This document shows, in pieces, positions 8,925 to 19,583 of a stretch of DNA of 64,000 nt (positions are counted from its first letter, which is position 1; every line of letters begins with the position of its first letter). Origin of the DNA: Spinellus fusiger (lineage: Eukaryota; Mucoromycota; Mucoromycetes; Mucorales; Phycomycetaceae); assembly GCA_025094145.1 (NCBI GenBank), contig JALLLS010000035.1, forward strand, positions 1-64,000, written 5' to 3'. A program made the position numbers and the translations under genes. Under the pieces are notes generated by a model. The model ran no database searches. It was not told the DNA's origin and was given only the letters and a program-made list of their open reading frames with translations.

Positions 8925-11706
8925 ATGTTTAAGATAAGCACTATGAACTGTAGAGGACTCGTCAAACTCGGTGATCCTCAAAAATGACAATCATTTATAT
9001 GACACCTACGCAGTAAGGGTATGGATTTTCTTGCGCTCCAAGAAACCCATGCCAATACAGACACTATGCAACAATCCTTTAACCAACTTTTCCGCACCTC
9101 CTCATCACTATGGTCACCTCACTGTGGCCTAGTATCATTATCACTGCTCATTACACTCATTAACCCTCTGTTCAGCCTCTGTGGCCGCTGCATTACTGCT
9201 ACAGTGGTGCATGCCAACATGCTTTTTCCTCCTATCCACATTTGTGTAGTATATGCCCCTGCCACTTATCGTCCTAGATACACCTTCCTTAACTCACTTG
9301 TCACCAATCCTCTCTTTCTTCCTCAGCACCCTGGCAATTTCATCCTGCTCGGGGATTTCAACTATTCCTACCGTTCGTCCACCTCCACCCCTCGCCAGGC
9401 TCCCCAGCCATGGCTGCAGTATATTTCTGACTTTTGCATAGACACCATCACTCCTGCTGGAGAAGCTTCCCTGCCAACATTTCATCGCGGCATATCTTCC
9501 TCATGCATAGACTACATTTTTTCATCCAAGGACATTGCTCCTTTACGCTCTTCCTCTTCAGTCTCCTACATCCACCCTCAGTGGTCGGATCACTGTTTAC
9601 TTACTTCGTCCTTTAGATTTGAGACCCAAGATAACACGGGAAAGGGACTTTGGCGTGCCAGCCCTCGTCTAGCCCTCCAATCAGAGTTTCGTGAAGAACT
9701 CAAATCATTACTTTCTCGCTGTGTCCCTCTTCTCTCTCACTCTTTATCTGTCCAAATTAAGTGGGATCAGTTAAAGGAGCAAGTCACTTGCTTCATCAAG
9801 TCTTTTTCTCGTCGTCGCCATCATTCCCTTGTCTCAGCAGAACATATGCTTCAGAGCAAGCGGGATAGACTTATCCACAAGTTCAGAAACCAACCAGCAC
9901 AGAGCTTCCAGCTGCCTATTATATAGAAACAACTGCAACAAGTACAACTTGAACAGGTAGAGATCCTTGCCCTTTGGTCTGGGAAGATGTGGTGTGAGAA
10001 GGGAGAGATCTCTGCCGGATATCTAAAGAGAATTGTCACAGCAAGACAGATCAAGAAGAACATCACTGCCCTACAGTACCCAGTAACAAATACTCTATGC
10101 ACAGATCCTCACAAAATGACTGATGCTGCTGCTACCTTCTACACTGGCTTGTACACTCCATATCCTGTAGTGTCTTTGGCTGTTGAGAATTTGATCACTC
10201 ATCTTCCACCCGAACCTCTTCTCTCTGAGAGCATGGGCTCATTTCTCACCAACAAGTTTACCATAGCAGACATTAGGGATGGTTCAGCAAGATCCCCAAG
10301 ATCAAGCAGTCCGGGTCCTGACGGTCTGCCATATGAAATTCTACACCTAGTTTTTGACCACCCTGTTTGTGCTGACCTTATTACCACAGTGTACAATGAG
10401 GCATTGACACTTGGTATATTCCCTCCCTCCTGGCAGTCGACGTGTTTGACAATCCTGCCAAAGAAAGGGGATTTGACTTCTCTGAAGAACTGGAGGCCTA
10501 TTGCCTTGATTAACACAGATGCCAAAGTCTTTACTCGTCTTCTAAACGCTCGTCTAATCTAAGCTGCCAGTAGCCTTGTTTCGCCTTACCAGACAGGTTT
10601 TGTGCAAGGAAGGTTCATTGCTGACAATAGCATGCTCACAAAGATTGCCATGGAGCAGGCTAGAATAGAGAACTCTTCTGCTATGGGTCTCTTGTTGGAT
10701 CAAGAAAAGGCCTATGCAGACGATCTCTTAGTCTTTCTACCCGATCATGCTCATTTACATCGCTTACAAGAGCATCTTACTACGTACTTTGCAGCATCCA
10801 ATGCTTGCATTAATATGCACAAAACACAAGCTTTTTCTCTTTCAGGTGCTCCTCAGCCCTTATGGACACCAATCCTTCAACAGTACAATATCACAGACTG
10901 GCATGACCGTCGTTCACCAGAACTTCTTAGGTATCTTGGGTTTCCCTTGATGACTTCTCTACCACAGAGAGATGTCTTTTGCACGTCCCTTTTGTCGAAG
11001 ATATAAGCCACCTGCAATATACACCTTTCTTGTTCTTTGTCTGTTCGGGGCCACACAACCGTGTTCAACACTCTTGTTCTCTCGACTCTCTGGCATGTTC
11101 TTCGTGTGGTGTCTCTTCCCTCTTTGTTCTTTCAGAAGGTGAGGTCACTCATGGGTCGTTTTCTCCATATCTTTATCGAACTATATGCATGCAAGTATCC
11201 TCATCAGCACCTTCCTTTAACCCTACTCTTCGTCCATCCCACTGGAAAGAGCTATGGTATTATCCCCTACAACATATTACTCGCAATGTAAGGTACCGTG
11301 CTCTTCACCATAAGATATCATGCCGTTTTCTCCTTCACAGGTGTGTTCCCTCTTCCTTTCCCTCCAGCACTTGTTTTTTTGTTTGGCTACTGAAGATACT
11401 CAAGAGCACTTCCTTTTTACATGCTTGGAGAAATGGTCTTTTTGGTTTTCCTTTTGGCATAAACATTTTGGCCTCTCTCCCCAGCCCTCCGACCTTGTTG
11501 CGGCTCTCTACTCTTTTACCTTCCCAGCAGCCCATGTCTCTAATACTCCTAACGTCTCCATCTTTGGCTGTGCTCTCTTGGCTATATGGTGTCACCATTG
11601 GATGTTCATATTTGATAATGTGCCTGTTACTTCTTCTACTGTTCTTTCTACTGCTACTCGCCTCTTGGACCGCCTCCAGTCAGAACTTGATATGGACATT
11701 GAGTGA
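8925..11706 (+). pseudogene. LINE-K ORF2 (APE endonuclease and reverse transcriptase), broken
   Basis: An ATG at 8925 starts FKISTMNCRGL, an APE-type N-terminal motif. LALQETHA (catalytic Glu), LLGDFNYSYRS (Asp), SSCIDYIFSS and WSDHCLLTS (Asp/His) complete the endonuclease by about 9600. Reverse transcriptase follows with SSSPGPDGLPYEIL, ILPKKGDL, NWRPIALINTDAKVFTRLL and QTGFVQGRFIADN. Motif A (LLLDQEKAY) is then joined straight to motif C (ADDLLVF) at about 10717, an internal deletion of roughly 100 codons. In-frame stops at 9924 and 10560 and a later frame change add to the damage. The C-terminal region (EDTQEHFLFTC) runs to the stop near 11704. Confidence 0.88.
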
Positions 11707-11797
11707 CACAGTGCTCTCTCCCCTCAAAAAAATTACTTAATTAGAAAAACAATAGAAGATTAGAAAAGCCAAAGACAAGTTGTGACTCTTTTCCTCT

Positions 11798-13068
11798 TTA
11801 AATAAGATTATCACCAAATAAATTCAGAGCCAGAGGCTCCATACAAAAAACAAAAAAAAAACAAAAAAAAAACAAAAAAAGTTCAATTTGAGGATAATTA
11901 ATGACTATGTCCCACCTAGCATCTATTACAGTCTGACATCTCTGCCTCATACTGTCAATAAGATTGTCTGTCACTTTTGATATTTTGCTCCATTCTAGCA
12001 TCAAGGCCACCTTCAGCTTTTCTTTGGTGGTGTACACCATCCTGTCTTTCGTTATGATCTTCTTAAGGCAAGCCCACAGATGCTCAATTGAATTGAGATC
12101 GGTATTGTGAGGGCCACCCCTCCATAGTGACAATTCTCTCTTGTGACTTCCACAACCTGAACTCTTTGCTCTTGTGGCAGCTGGCATTGTCCTCTTGAAG
12201 AATATAATCAATCTCTGGATCCAGTGCCTTGAGTCAAGCCAGCTCAGGGCAGTAGTTATCTTATAAGATCTCAATGTATCTTCTACTGTCTATACTGCTC
12301 TTCACAGGCACCAACCTTCCAACACCTTCACCAGAAAAGAGAACCCCACAACATCACACCATCACCACCAAACTTCATTGTCGGCTTCACATTATCTGAG
12401 AGTAGCCCCTCCTTCTTCCTGCGCACCACTCTGTTGCGGTTGTTGGTCCTCATCAACTGGTACTTGGGCTCATCGGACTAGATGACTATCTTCCTGTCTT
12501 CCTCGGTCCAATGGAGGTGGGCCTTGGCCCAAGTAAGTCTCAACTTCTTGTGTTTAATAGTGAGAGAAAGTTTCTTAACTACCCTGAAAGAAAACAGGCT
12601 AAGCTTCTTCATCATTTTTGAGAAGGTGCTCATACACACTTTGGTGGTCATTTGCTTGTGAAGTTGAGCTATTATCTGAAATGAATCTCTTTCTAATGTG
12701 TATCTGATCTCTCTATAGTCTCTCTAATTAATAGTGGGCTTACTTCCTGTGCTTCCTTTGGCCTTGGAGCAACCAGCTTCCTTGTGTTTTTACGATACGG
12801 GAGATAGACTGTACAAAAACTCCAAACCTAGTAGAAATGGCAGACTGGCTGGTCCCATTGACAGTGGCCTCTTGATCAATGAGACAATTATTATAGTCAT
12901 CAATATTTTTTCCTTATTTCCAATAGGTTTTTTGGTGTGTTCAGTGGTGTTTGATGTGGTAGACATTAGAGTGGAAAAGCGATAAATTAAGAATATTTAA
13001 TAAACAAAATTCAAGGGTAAAATTGTGGTTTGAATTTGAAATATCCCTTGTTTTTTTGAAATCCATTG
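11798..13068 (-). mobile_element. Chimeric Tc1 element (Tc1-B N-half, Tc1-C C-half), left end lost
   Basis: The right terminus (TTTGAAATCCATTG followed by TA at 13069-13070) and the sequence back to about 12120 match Tc1-B (41.3-42.65 kb). From about 12100 leftwards the sequence instead matches the C-terminal end of Tc1-C at 6380-6550. The switch lies at the SPDLNPIEHLW-coding block. I see no convincing left inverted repeat; the left side appears truncated next to LINE-K. Confidence 0.75.
11895..13000 (-). pseudogene. Chimeric Tc1 transposase (broken)
   Basis: Decayed DDE transposase read leftwards from about 12990. The N-terminal and catalytic-core regions match Tc1-B. One clear stop comes from CCA to CTA at 12478-12483, which makes a TAG next to the first-Asp block (SDE). 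The C-terminal part DLNSIEHLWACLKKIITKD...LIDSMRQRCQTVIDA matches Tc1-C rather than Tc1-B, and ends with a frame change. Inactive. Confidence 0.75.
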
Positions 13069-13081
13069 TACATTAATGTGG
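13067..13081. repeat. LINE-T target-site duplication, left copy
   Basis: TGTACATTAATGTGG, identical to 14605-14619. It contains the last base of the Tc1 terminus, the TA, and 11 bp of flank. Confidence 0.9.
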
Positions 13082-14604
13082 GGGGCTCTTTCGTGTAATC
13101 AATATTACCCCAAAAGAGTAAAAATATAAATCGCAAAACTCAACATAAGTAACATTTATCCATCATCAACAATCCACATCTACCCATATATTACACAGTA
13201 CACATTGGATACACCAACTACGGATTCCCTCTAACCACCAACCATCAAGCAACTTCCTGTACCAGCACCTGTTAGACCCTCTGTGTCTGAGGCCATCACT
13301 GCCACTATCATTCCTAACTCCGTGAGTAGAAAACCCAGACTACTTACCAAGCGCACTCGTGCAAATACTTATGAGTATCAAATGACTGAGGTAGAAAAGT
13401 CTGATACCTTCACCCAGCAGATGATGGCATTTCTGTCAGATATTCAGAGACAAATGGCAACAATTGGACTTCGCATCCAGGAATTGGAGGCACAAGTCAA
13501 GGTCAAAGATGACCTTATTACATCTCTCCAGGCTCAGATCAATGCCAAGAGTGCAGATAATGCACCCAAATCACCTCCCGCCCCTACTCTCACACCCATC
13601 TCCACAGTGAAACCCACAGCTGTCATAGAAAAAGCTACTGTCACTTATGCCAACATGGCTAAAAAAACGCCTCCCCACCAAAGAAGACAGCAAAGGCCAG
13701 AACAGTGCTTAGAGCACAAACAGTTCGGGCCTTACAAGAGCCTACTGGGCCCTCAGTATACAACTTTGTGTATGTACCTTGTCGCCACTACCTCAAGTAC
13801 GGCCAGATCCGTAAGATGTTGGGATTACTGAAGATCCAACAGTCACGGATCATAGACGTCCACTTCCCAGCAAGGGGCACAATTGCACTGCTTGTACATG
13901 GTAGCTTCAAACAAGAACTCGAGGAGAAACTCGAGAAATCAAAGATCAAGCCACAGGCAAACTTTGATCCAGTAGCTGCAACGGTGATTGCAGACCCTAA
14001 GCTCCAGCAGAAGTCAGATAACACCAAGGCTGTAATGGCCTAAAAACTCTTTGAGCAAAGAGTGTCCAACACCTGTCTTCGTGCCCCCACTCATTTAGGG
14101 TACAGCATTGCTCGCCACTCTGGCTCAAGCATTGCCACGTCCCGTCTATTCACTATTGCCTTTGAGAAGCTCCTGGAAGACCTCAAGGCCAAGGCCACAG
14201 TCTCCAGCCCTCCCGCCACCCTTGAAAAAGAAGCCCTTCAGGCATTTGGGTCTGACTCAGCCATGGAAGGAGTCGAGGGAGACAATCAACACACCCAACA
14301 AGACTTATAAATAGACCAATCTTTGGTCTATTGAAAGCTTGTGGGATTAGGCTCAAACTAATGTCTATGTCTGCATTGTCATTTTCTCTCATTTCTCATA
14401 TTTCTCTTCATTATTATTTTCCCTCATTTCGAGGTTTTATATACTCTTATCTTTCTGTTTATTTTTTTCTTGCATTTATTTTTTCCACTTTTGTATTTGA
14501 AGTGTTTATATATATCTTAATTGTTCAAAAGTTCTCATAGGGTAGCTAACATGCCCAATGCGCGAATAGCAACCAGCACCGAAGAACAATAAAATACTTT
14601 GAAC
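13082..14604 (+). mobile_element. ORF1-only LINE-T ('half-LINE'), copy 1
   Basis: A 1523-bp retroelement flanked by a 15-bp target duplication. It begins GGGGCTCTTTCGTGTAATCA and ends in the conserved LINE-T 3' tail (AATGCGCGAATAGCAACC, ending ATACTTTGA against ACTGTA). It contains an ORF1-type coiled-coil protein and the 3' tail but no endonuclease or reverse transcriptase. The copy at 52334-53842 has the same 5' end, gene content and 3' end, so this is a propagated form rather than a one-off deletion. Confidence 0.85.
13382..14310 (+). pseudogene. LINE-T ORF1 coiled-coil protein (frameshifted, internal stop)
   Basis: ORF1-like protein of the half-LINE. The first ATG, 13382 (MTEVEKSD), aligns with the ATG at 53577 of copy 2. 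Heptad-like stretch QRQMATIGLRIQELEAQVK suggests a coiled coil at residues 20-55, followed by a Pro/Thr linker and a conserved block (FVYVPCRHYLKYGQIRKML) that lies in a second frame here, so one frameshift occurs near 13700. A TAA at 14041-14043, shared with copy 2, is followed by another 88 codons in the same frame to 14310. No zinc knuckle. It probably binds element RNA, by analogy with LINE ORF1 proteins. Confidence 0.75.
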
Positions 14605-14619
14605 TGTACATTAATGTGG
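14605..14619. repeat. LINE-T target-site duplication, right copy
   Basis: Second copy of TGTACATTAATGTGG. With the preceding AAC it reads ACTGTA directly after the LINE 3' end, the same junction as in the other LINE-T insertions. Confidence 0.9.
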
Positions 14620-15660
14620 TTGTCGGAGATTATCTTAACCACCACCATGATCCATCTTCTGCCATTGTTCATTAGCCCAATTAATATGTTCTTGGGCCCA
14701 CTAGAATTAAGACTCTATGTTTCTCTTGGTGATAATAAACTTCAACAGAAATAAAAGAGTGAAGCATCATCTCATCAAAGTACTTTATCAGAGTTGGTCT
14801 TAAGGCCTTGATGGCTATGTCTACCATGATGGCTACTTTGGTCTGATGAGAATCCTTCATCACCGTTCTTCTTAACCACAAGAGGGCCCTATTGTCTAAA
14901 ATTCTTTCAATATCACTCTTGGATGAAGGTCCCACCAAGCCTGCTTTCTTGAAATGTTTAATGATGTTCCCTACAGTGGATATAGGCACATTGGACATAC
15001 GAGATATCTCAACTTGGGTGGAGTTCAGACTCAGCACCTGGTGAAGAATGGCTGATCAAGTCTCAATACTAATATCCTTTGTAATTTAAGGTAGTGAAAG
15101 ATCTAAGAGGTATGAAGGTCTCGAGAGAGACTAACTACCAACACAGAGATCGTACACAAAAAAGGGAATTGGGGGATGTACTGCGGTAGTCCTAATTCAG
15201 AGGTAGCTGAACAAATAGAGATACTTGGCGGGAGTGGAATACGGCCAAGTGGGGTAGTGTGCTTGTAATAGATAGGACCCACCAAGGAAACAGAACAACG
15301 TTAACGGAAAGTAAGAATATAAAGAGTATCTTAGTAAACAAAATCAGACTTGCGCGCTATCTAGACAGCCCTTGCTTCTACGAATGGTCCACAGTTACTG
15401 TTTGAAAACTTTGATGATTTATTCAATAGAAAAGAACACTGTTTATATAGCTAATATTTCAAGGAGTTGTGACTATTTGCCCTGAACGTAAGACTTTAAC
15501 GTTCAGGGAAGTTTTTGTTGTTCTTCCTCAGCCTGCTTCAAAGTACTGTCAGGGGCGTCGGACATTACTCACACAGACATTAGGGAAAAAGAATTGTTAT
15601 GGAAAAAAGAGAAAACAGTCCGGAATTTGAAAAATCCCAATTCTTTCTGTTAGTCACTTG
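14620..15660 (-). mobile_element. Degraded Tc1-C element interrupted by a terminal-repeat-like insertion
   Basis: Read on the minus strand, 15037-14681 gives a decayed N-terminal transposase region (TQVEISRMSNVPISTVGNII, DSHQTKVAIM) related to the copy at 6329-7387. The right end (CCGGAATTTGAAAAATCCC near 15620) matches the Tc1-C terminus at 7453. The middle is split by about 15080-15580. The left end is missing. Confidence 0.75.
15080..15580. repeat. Inserted terminal-repeat-like sequence (retroelement family)
   Basis: Interrupts the Tc1-C relic. GGTCTCGAGAGAGACTAAC and GGGAATTGGGGGATGTACT recur in diverged form at 23485-23550, and the GAAAGATCTA start and a later TTTATT/TATA-like tract resemble 22665-23150. 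It may be a solo terminal repeat of the DIRS or an LTR element; the ends are not resolved. Confidence 0.4.
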
Positions 15661-15665
15661 ATCTT

Positions 15666-16139
15666 CAAACCTGAAAATTGAATACACAAAAAAATAATCT
15701 CGGGACATGAAATAAATAAATCAGATGCACGAATTGTTTGGAAAAAACCAATTGAGAATGAAAGGATTGTATGCTGTGTTACTGGTATATTTATAAAATA
15801 ATTGTTTGGTTATAGTATTTTTTAAGAGTACTTTGATTACCCTATATGATCATTAAAAAACTATTGCTTTTGCCTCCCACCAGTAGAAGTTTTATTAAAA
15901 GAGCCACTTTCTCTGTGTTAGCATTGGGAAAATATATTAAGGACCTTTATTGAATCTTTTTTCAACATGAATATTATGCATGCCAACTCTACATATGAGT
16001 ACCCTCTAAGAAACCCACAATTTAGACTAGTGAACAAAATTTTCTCTAAAAAACGAGTAATTTGTGAAAATGGTGTATTGATTTTTTCCAAACGATTTAC
16101 GTCCTGAGTATTATTTTGTGCACTCAATTTTCAGGTTTG
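15666..16139. mobile_element. 474-bp MITE with long imperfect inverted repeats
   Basis: The left end CAAACCTGAAAATTGAATAC and the inverted right end CAAACCTGAAAATTGAGTGC pair, and the similarity continues imperfectly for about 80 bp inward (through GTTTGGAAAAAA). No coding capacity. Related sequence occurs around 33211-33505. Confidence 0.7.
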
Positions 16140-17322
16140 TTTATAGTATACAATAAAAGAAAAGCTTTCTAAAATTTTACTATTTTTACTGAAGATCAAT
16201 TTCTATTCGTAGTACTATTTACTAGATCTTTATGACGCGTGTGGTACTTATGGATGTGTGTACGATAGACGGAAAGGTAGAATAAAGTAAGAAAAGGGTT
16301 TGGATAGGAAATTAGATTTAGTGTTCGTGAACGAATAAAAAGGTAAAGGGAATAGCCTATTCACTTGAACAGACTGAAAACAATAAGATAAATACTCTGC
16401 AACACAACAGAGAAGCAAAAAAGAAAAGATAAAAAGGGAACAACAGTACGCAGGTACAGAATAACATAATGCATCATAACGATGATTCTTCAGGAGAAAA
16501 AGAAACTAAATTAGTGCTTGTTAAGATGAACTCATAATAATAAAGTTATCAACTGTAAAAGCAACTAAAATAACGTAAAGAAATACATCATAGAGAAGAC
16601 AGGTTTAGGTGGAAAATGGAATAGTATGAGAAATAGAGTAAAGAAAGGAAAAGGATTGTGGGACAAGAGCATTGATCTCTTTATAGTGTACAGAAAACGT
16701 CAGAAACATATCGATTCCCAAAAGAGGAAGAAAAGAGAAGACCAACACAAAAAGGAAAGAAAGAGAAACAGAACCAAAAAAGAAATAGTCGAGGAACAGT
16801 AAAAGGCGAAAGATTTACCCGATCTGATTACAAGACAGAGGCAATATAGTCAAGGAACAGAGAAATTTGCAGTCATCTCACTGAACTACGCCTGACAGTC
16901 ACTGAGGTCAGCAAAGTCACAATACCACGTGTCATTTAGGGCCGTGGTGGTTGGCCCAACCGAAAGAACATCTGCTTTCCAGGTGAAAGATCGTTGGTTT
17001 TAATCATAGTGTGAAAGAGCATTTGTTGATATTCTTGTGTTGTATTGTATATCCTGTTTGAAACTATTTTGCCTACCCAAATATTCTCTGCATGACATTA
17101 AGCTTACCCTGTTTAGCTCTTGGTGTTACTTCTTATTGGTAAAAACATGTCTCAACTTCATTCATTTATTATATCCCGTGTATTCTTTTCCTCCTACCCA
17201 CTCGATTGACTTCACAGTCCCTTCAAAAATATGTACACTGTGCTTTATATGTGAAGTAGGAGTTTATAAATATTTTGTCAAGCGTTAAAAAATAAATTCG
17301 GTACCAACTACGGGATTATATA
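16140..17322. other. Gene-free region with a purine-rich tract
   Basis: From about 16255 to 16830 the + strand is strikingly rich in A and G with few pyrimidine runs. No coding frame is convincing; the 83-codon frame at 17037 lacks support. A weak tRNA-like stretch is listed separately. Confidence 0.45.
16935..17010 (+). other. Possible decayed tRNA or tRNA-derived SINE head
   Basis: TGGCCCAACCG resembles a pol III A box and, about 40 bases on, GGTTTTAATCA resembles a degenerate B box (GGTTCGAATCC). A 5-bp anticodon-like stem CATCT/AGGTG encloses GCTTTCC, but the D stem does not pair and U33 is missing. I do not call a functional tRNA. Confidence 0.25.
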
Positions 17323-18065
17323 CACTATTTTAGGAAAGTATTCGCACAACCTCAAAAAATTACACACTTTATTCTATTTTCCACACACTTCACTTTTTGC
17401 ACAGTTTATATTTTACTTTTTGCACAATTTCATAAGTATTTTTTTGCACAAAGTTGTGAAATTTATCAAAGAGAATTTTTACTTGAACATGTTTCAAATC
17501 TTAAAGAAGAATAACGACAAAATACCTTGAGATTACTGATAAGAACATCGCTACATGCTTCAGTGATCCTCATGTTTAACGTCCCACTTTCTAATGGCTT
17601 TTATCTTTTAAGATTACTCTTCACAACAGACCAAAATTGCTCAATGGGGTTAAGCTCAGGAGAAATGAATATCCATAGCCGTGACTTACAATAAGTCTAC
17701 TAATTCTTTTAATGAAAATGTGCTTTCTTAGATGATAAAGCACACTTTTATGTTATAAAGTTATAGCCTTTTTGGTGGCCTTGAGGTTTGACTGAGATTT
17801 CTAAGGTGGTTCCAAGTCCAAGTACTGTAAGTCTATGATGTTTTGAAGACGAAAACATTCTCTAACTACACCCATCAAGATGGGCTTATTGTCCAATTAT
17901 TCTATAGCATTTCCCTGTTCATCTTCATAGTAGATTTTTAAGCTCATTGTTGAAGAAATAATATTTCAAAAAGTGCACAAAAAAGATTTATGAAATTGTG
18001 TAGAAAGTAAAATATAAACTGTGTATTTTTTTCTGAGATTGTGCGAATACTTTCCGAAAATAATG
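17323..18065 (+). mobile_element. 743-bp IS630-like MITE, copy 1
   Basis: Inverted ends CACTATTTTAGGAAAGTATT (left) and CATTATTTTCGGAAAGTATT (right, inverted), each beside TA. Inside, on the minus strand, is a transposase scrap (SPELNPIEQFW near 17650), so it is a deletion derivative of an IS630/Tc1-type element like the one at 49199-50457. Copies with the same structure lie at 29093-29835 and 50603-51341. Confidence 0.85.
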
Positions 18066-18067
18066 TA

Positions 18068-18212
18068 GTCATTGCTTAAACAGGCAACCAAAATTTGAAA
18101 TGGCCCATTTAGACAGCGAAAAAGCCTTTTTAAACATATTAGCCAATCATAATAATATTGTAATTTTATTCTCGGGATATTTCTTTATATATTCCAAGAA
18201 TCTTTGGGTGTG
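18068..18212 (+). mobile_element. CACACC-family right-end fragment
   Basis: Matches the right 145 bp of the family (TTAGCCAATCATAATAATAT and the end CTTTGGGTGTG then TA). It directly follows the MITE at 17323-18065, and the joined pair recurs in reverse at about 28947-29835. Confidence 0.8.
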
Positions 18213-18233
18213 TATCTGTGTGCTTGCATGCTG

Positions 18234-18876
18234 TTATATTATTGGTTTATAGTAATAGCGTTTAAGTGTGTTGGAGTTGATGCACCAATTGGCATGTGTC
18301 TTAAGACCATTGATTTTATTGCCTCATGAGCGTTTTCGTACTAGATGCTGATCTTATAGAATGGGCAATGAATACTCCTGGAATTCCTGCTTTCTTCATA
18401 TGGATTTTAACCCAGTAAGCCACCGTTGATGTACTGATATTTCCTATCTTGAGTTTTGCATGGTCAAGGTTCTTGAGGAGAAGGGTATGGTCTTTTGGCA
18501 ATGTGTTTAGTATATTCTTGGTTCATTCCATGAAAATGGCTAGTGCTCTGACTGCACAAAGCTCCTAACTTTCTCTCTCTCTGAGAAGTCCTAGCTTCGA
18601 GGTCTTTTGTTGTGTTTCCTTCGGCTTTCGTGCATGGATAATTACTCCAATCACCACACTGGACTCGCCTTCCATAATTAAGTGTGTATCTTTGTACTGT
18701 AAGCCCTTTATATCGCTTCTTGGCCTCCACATGGTGTGGATGCACAATAACAGAATCATCTTCTGCTGCAGATTGTAGATAGATAGCTCTCCATTTAGTG
18801 ATAGATGTTGTTTAATGTAGTTGGTCAAAATATCCAGATCCCATGTCTTCAATTGGTATGTGGTAGGGATGTTCAC
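18234..18876 (-). pseudogene. DIRS tyrosine recombinase (frameshifted)
   Basis: Site-specific recombinase that integrates the circular DIRS DNA. Residues in order: HTMWRPRSDIKGLQ (first catalytic Arg), IAHSIRSASSTK (His-x-x-Arg box), then, in another frame, NWCINSNTLKRYYYKPII with the likely catalytic Tyr near 18255. Frame changes between 18560 and 18520 and again near 18310 break the gene. The stop is TAA at 18234-18236. Confidence 0.85.
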
Positions 18877-19583
18877 TTCTGAGTGTTTCTTTGCTTTGAA
18901 AAAATCTACAATGTCTTGATTGTCTGTCAGTGGTAATTCATTTGGATGCAGAATAGTTTATACAGAAACAGTCGCCTATATGTATCCATTCAAAGTTGAG
19001 TATTGTAGTCGAACTTAAGATAGCAGGATTTCTAGGACATTTTGAACATTTTAGATTTCAGAATCTACACTCCTTATCAAACACTATTCTACAGACTTCT
19101 TCCATGAATTATCGTAGGCTTTGCCTGTACTTGTACGTCGAGACTTTGCTAGATGTTGTATCAATGTACTGTTTAGGCCATCTGCCTGCCTCTTGTTGTT
19201 GATAATCGCCATGTGATCAAGCTCCATCTGCTGTTCATGTCCCATAGGAGTGGCTTAAAAATGTGCTTCATGCGAAGTACCATTGGGTACCAATACTGGC
19301 TGGGCCAATTTGGTGTCACTAGAACTGCATTTGCTGTCTTGTCCTTCTGCATCTTCTTGAGCACTTGGGGAATCAACTTCCATGGTGGGAACATGTATAA
19401 ATCCTATTATTTCTACGACTGTTGGAATGCATTCACCTGCTAGGCAAAGGGATCATCATGGAAACTCCAATAAGTAGGCATTTGGTGGTTGTGTTGTGCT
19501 GCAAAAGCGTTCACCTTCAAGTTCATCAATTTCCATTTCTGTTGTATATTCTTGAAGAATTTTGGAGAAATAGTACTCTTGTA

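Larger units (their letters stand above)
7514..11707 (+). mobile_element. LINE retrotransposon, family LINE-K, near full length but dead
   Basis: Non-LTR retrotransposon with ORF1 (zinc knuckles), then ORF2 with an APE-type endonuclease and a reverse transcriptase. Its 5' end lies within about 60 bases of the Tc1-Y right terminus, and its 3' end near 11707 meets a truncated Tc1 element. I found no target duplication, so both limits are approximate. It is a different family from LINE-T: the ORF1 type and 3' end differ. Confidence 0.85.

Noticed and set aside
7514..11707. LINE-K as another Tc1-end-targeted insertion
   Set aside because: Its 5' side is close to a Tc1-Y terminus, but I could not find a matching duplication at the 3' end, and its tail is unrelated to LINE-T.
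11709..11740. CAGTGCTCTCTCC as the left end of the chimeric Tc1
   Set aside because: Only CAGTG matches; the next bases match neither the Tc1-B nor the Tc1-C terminus.
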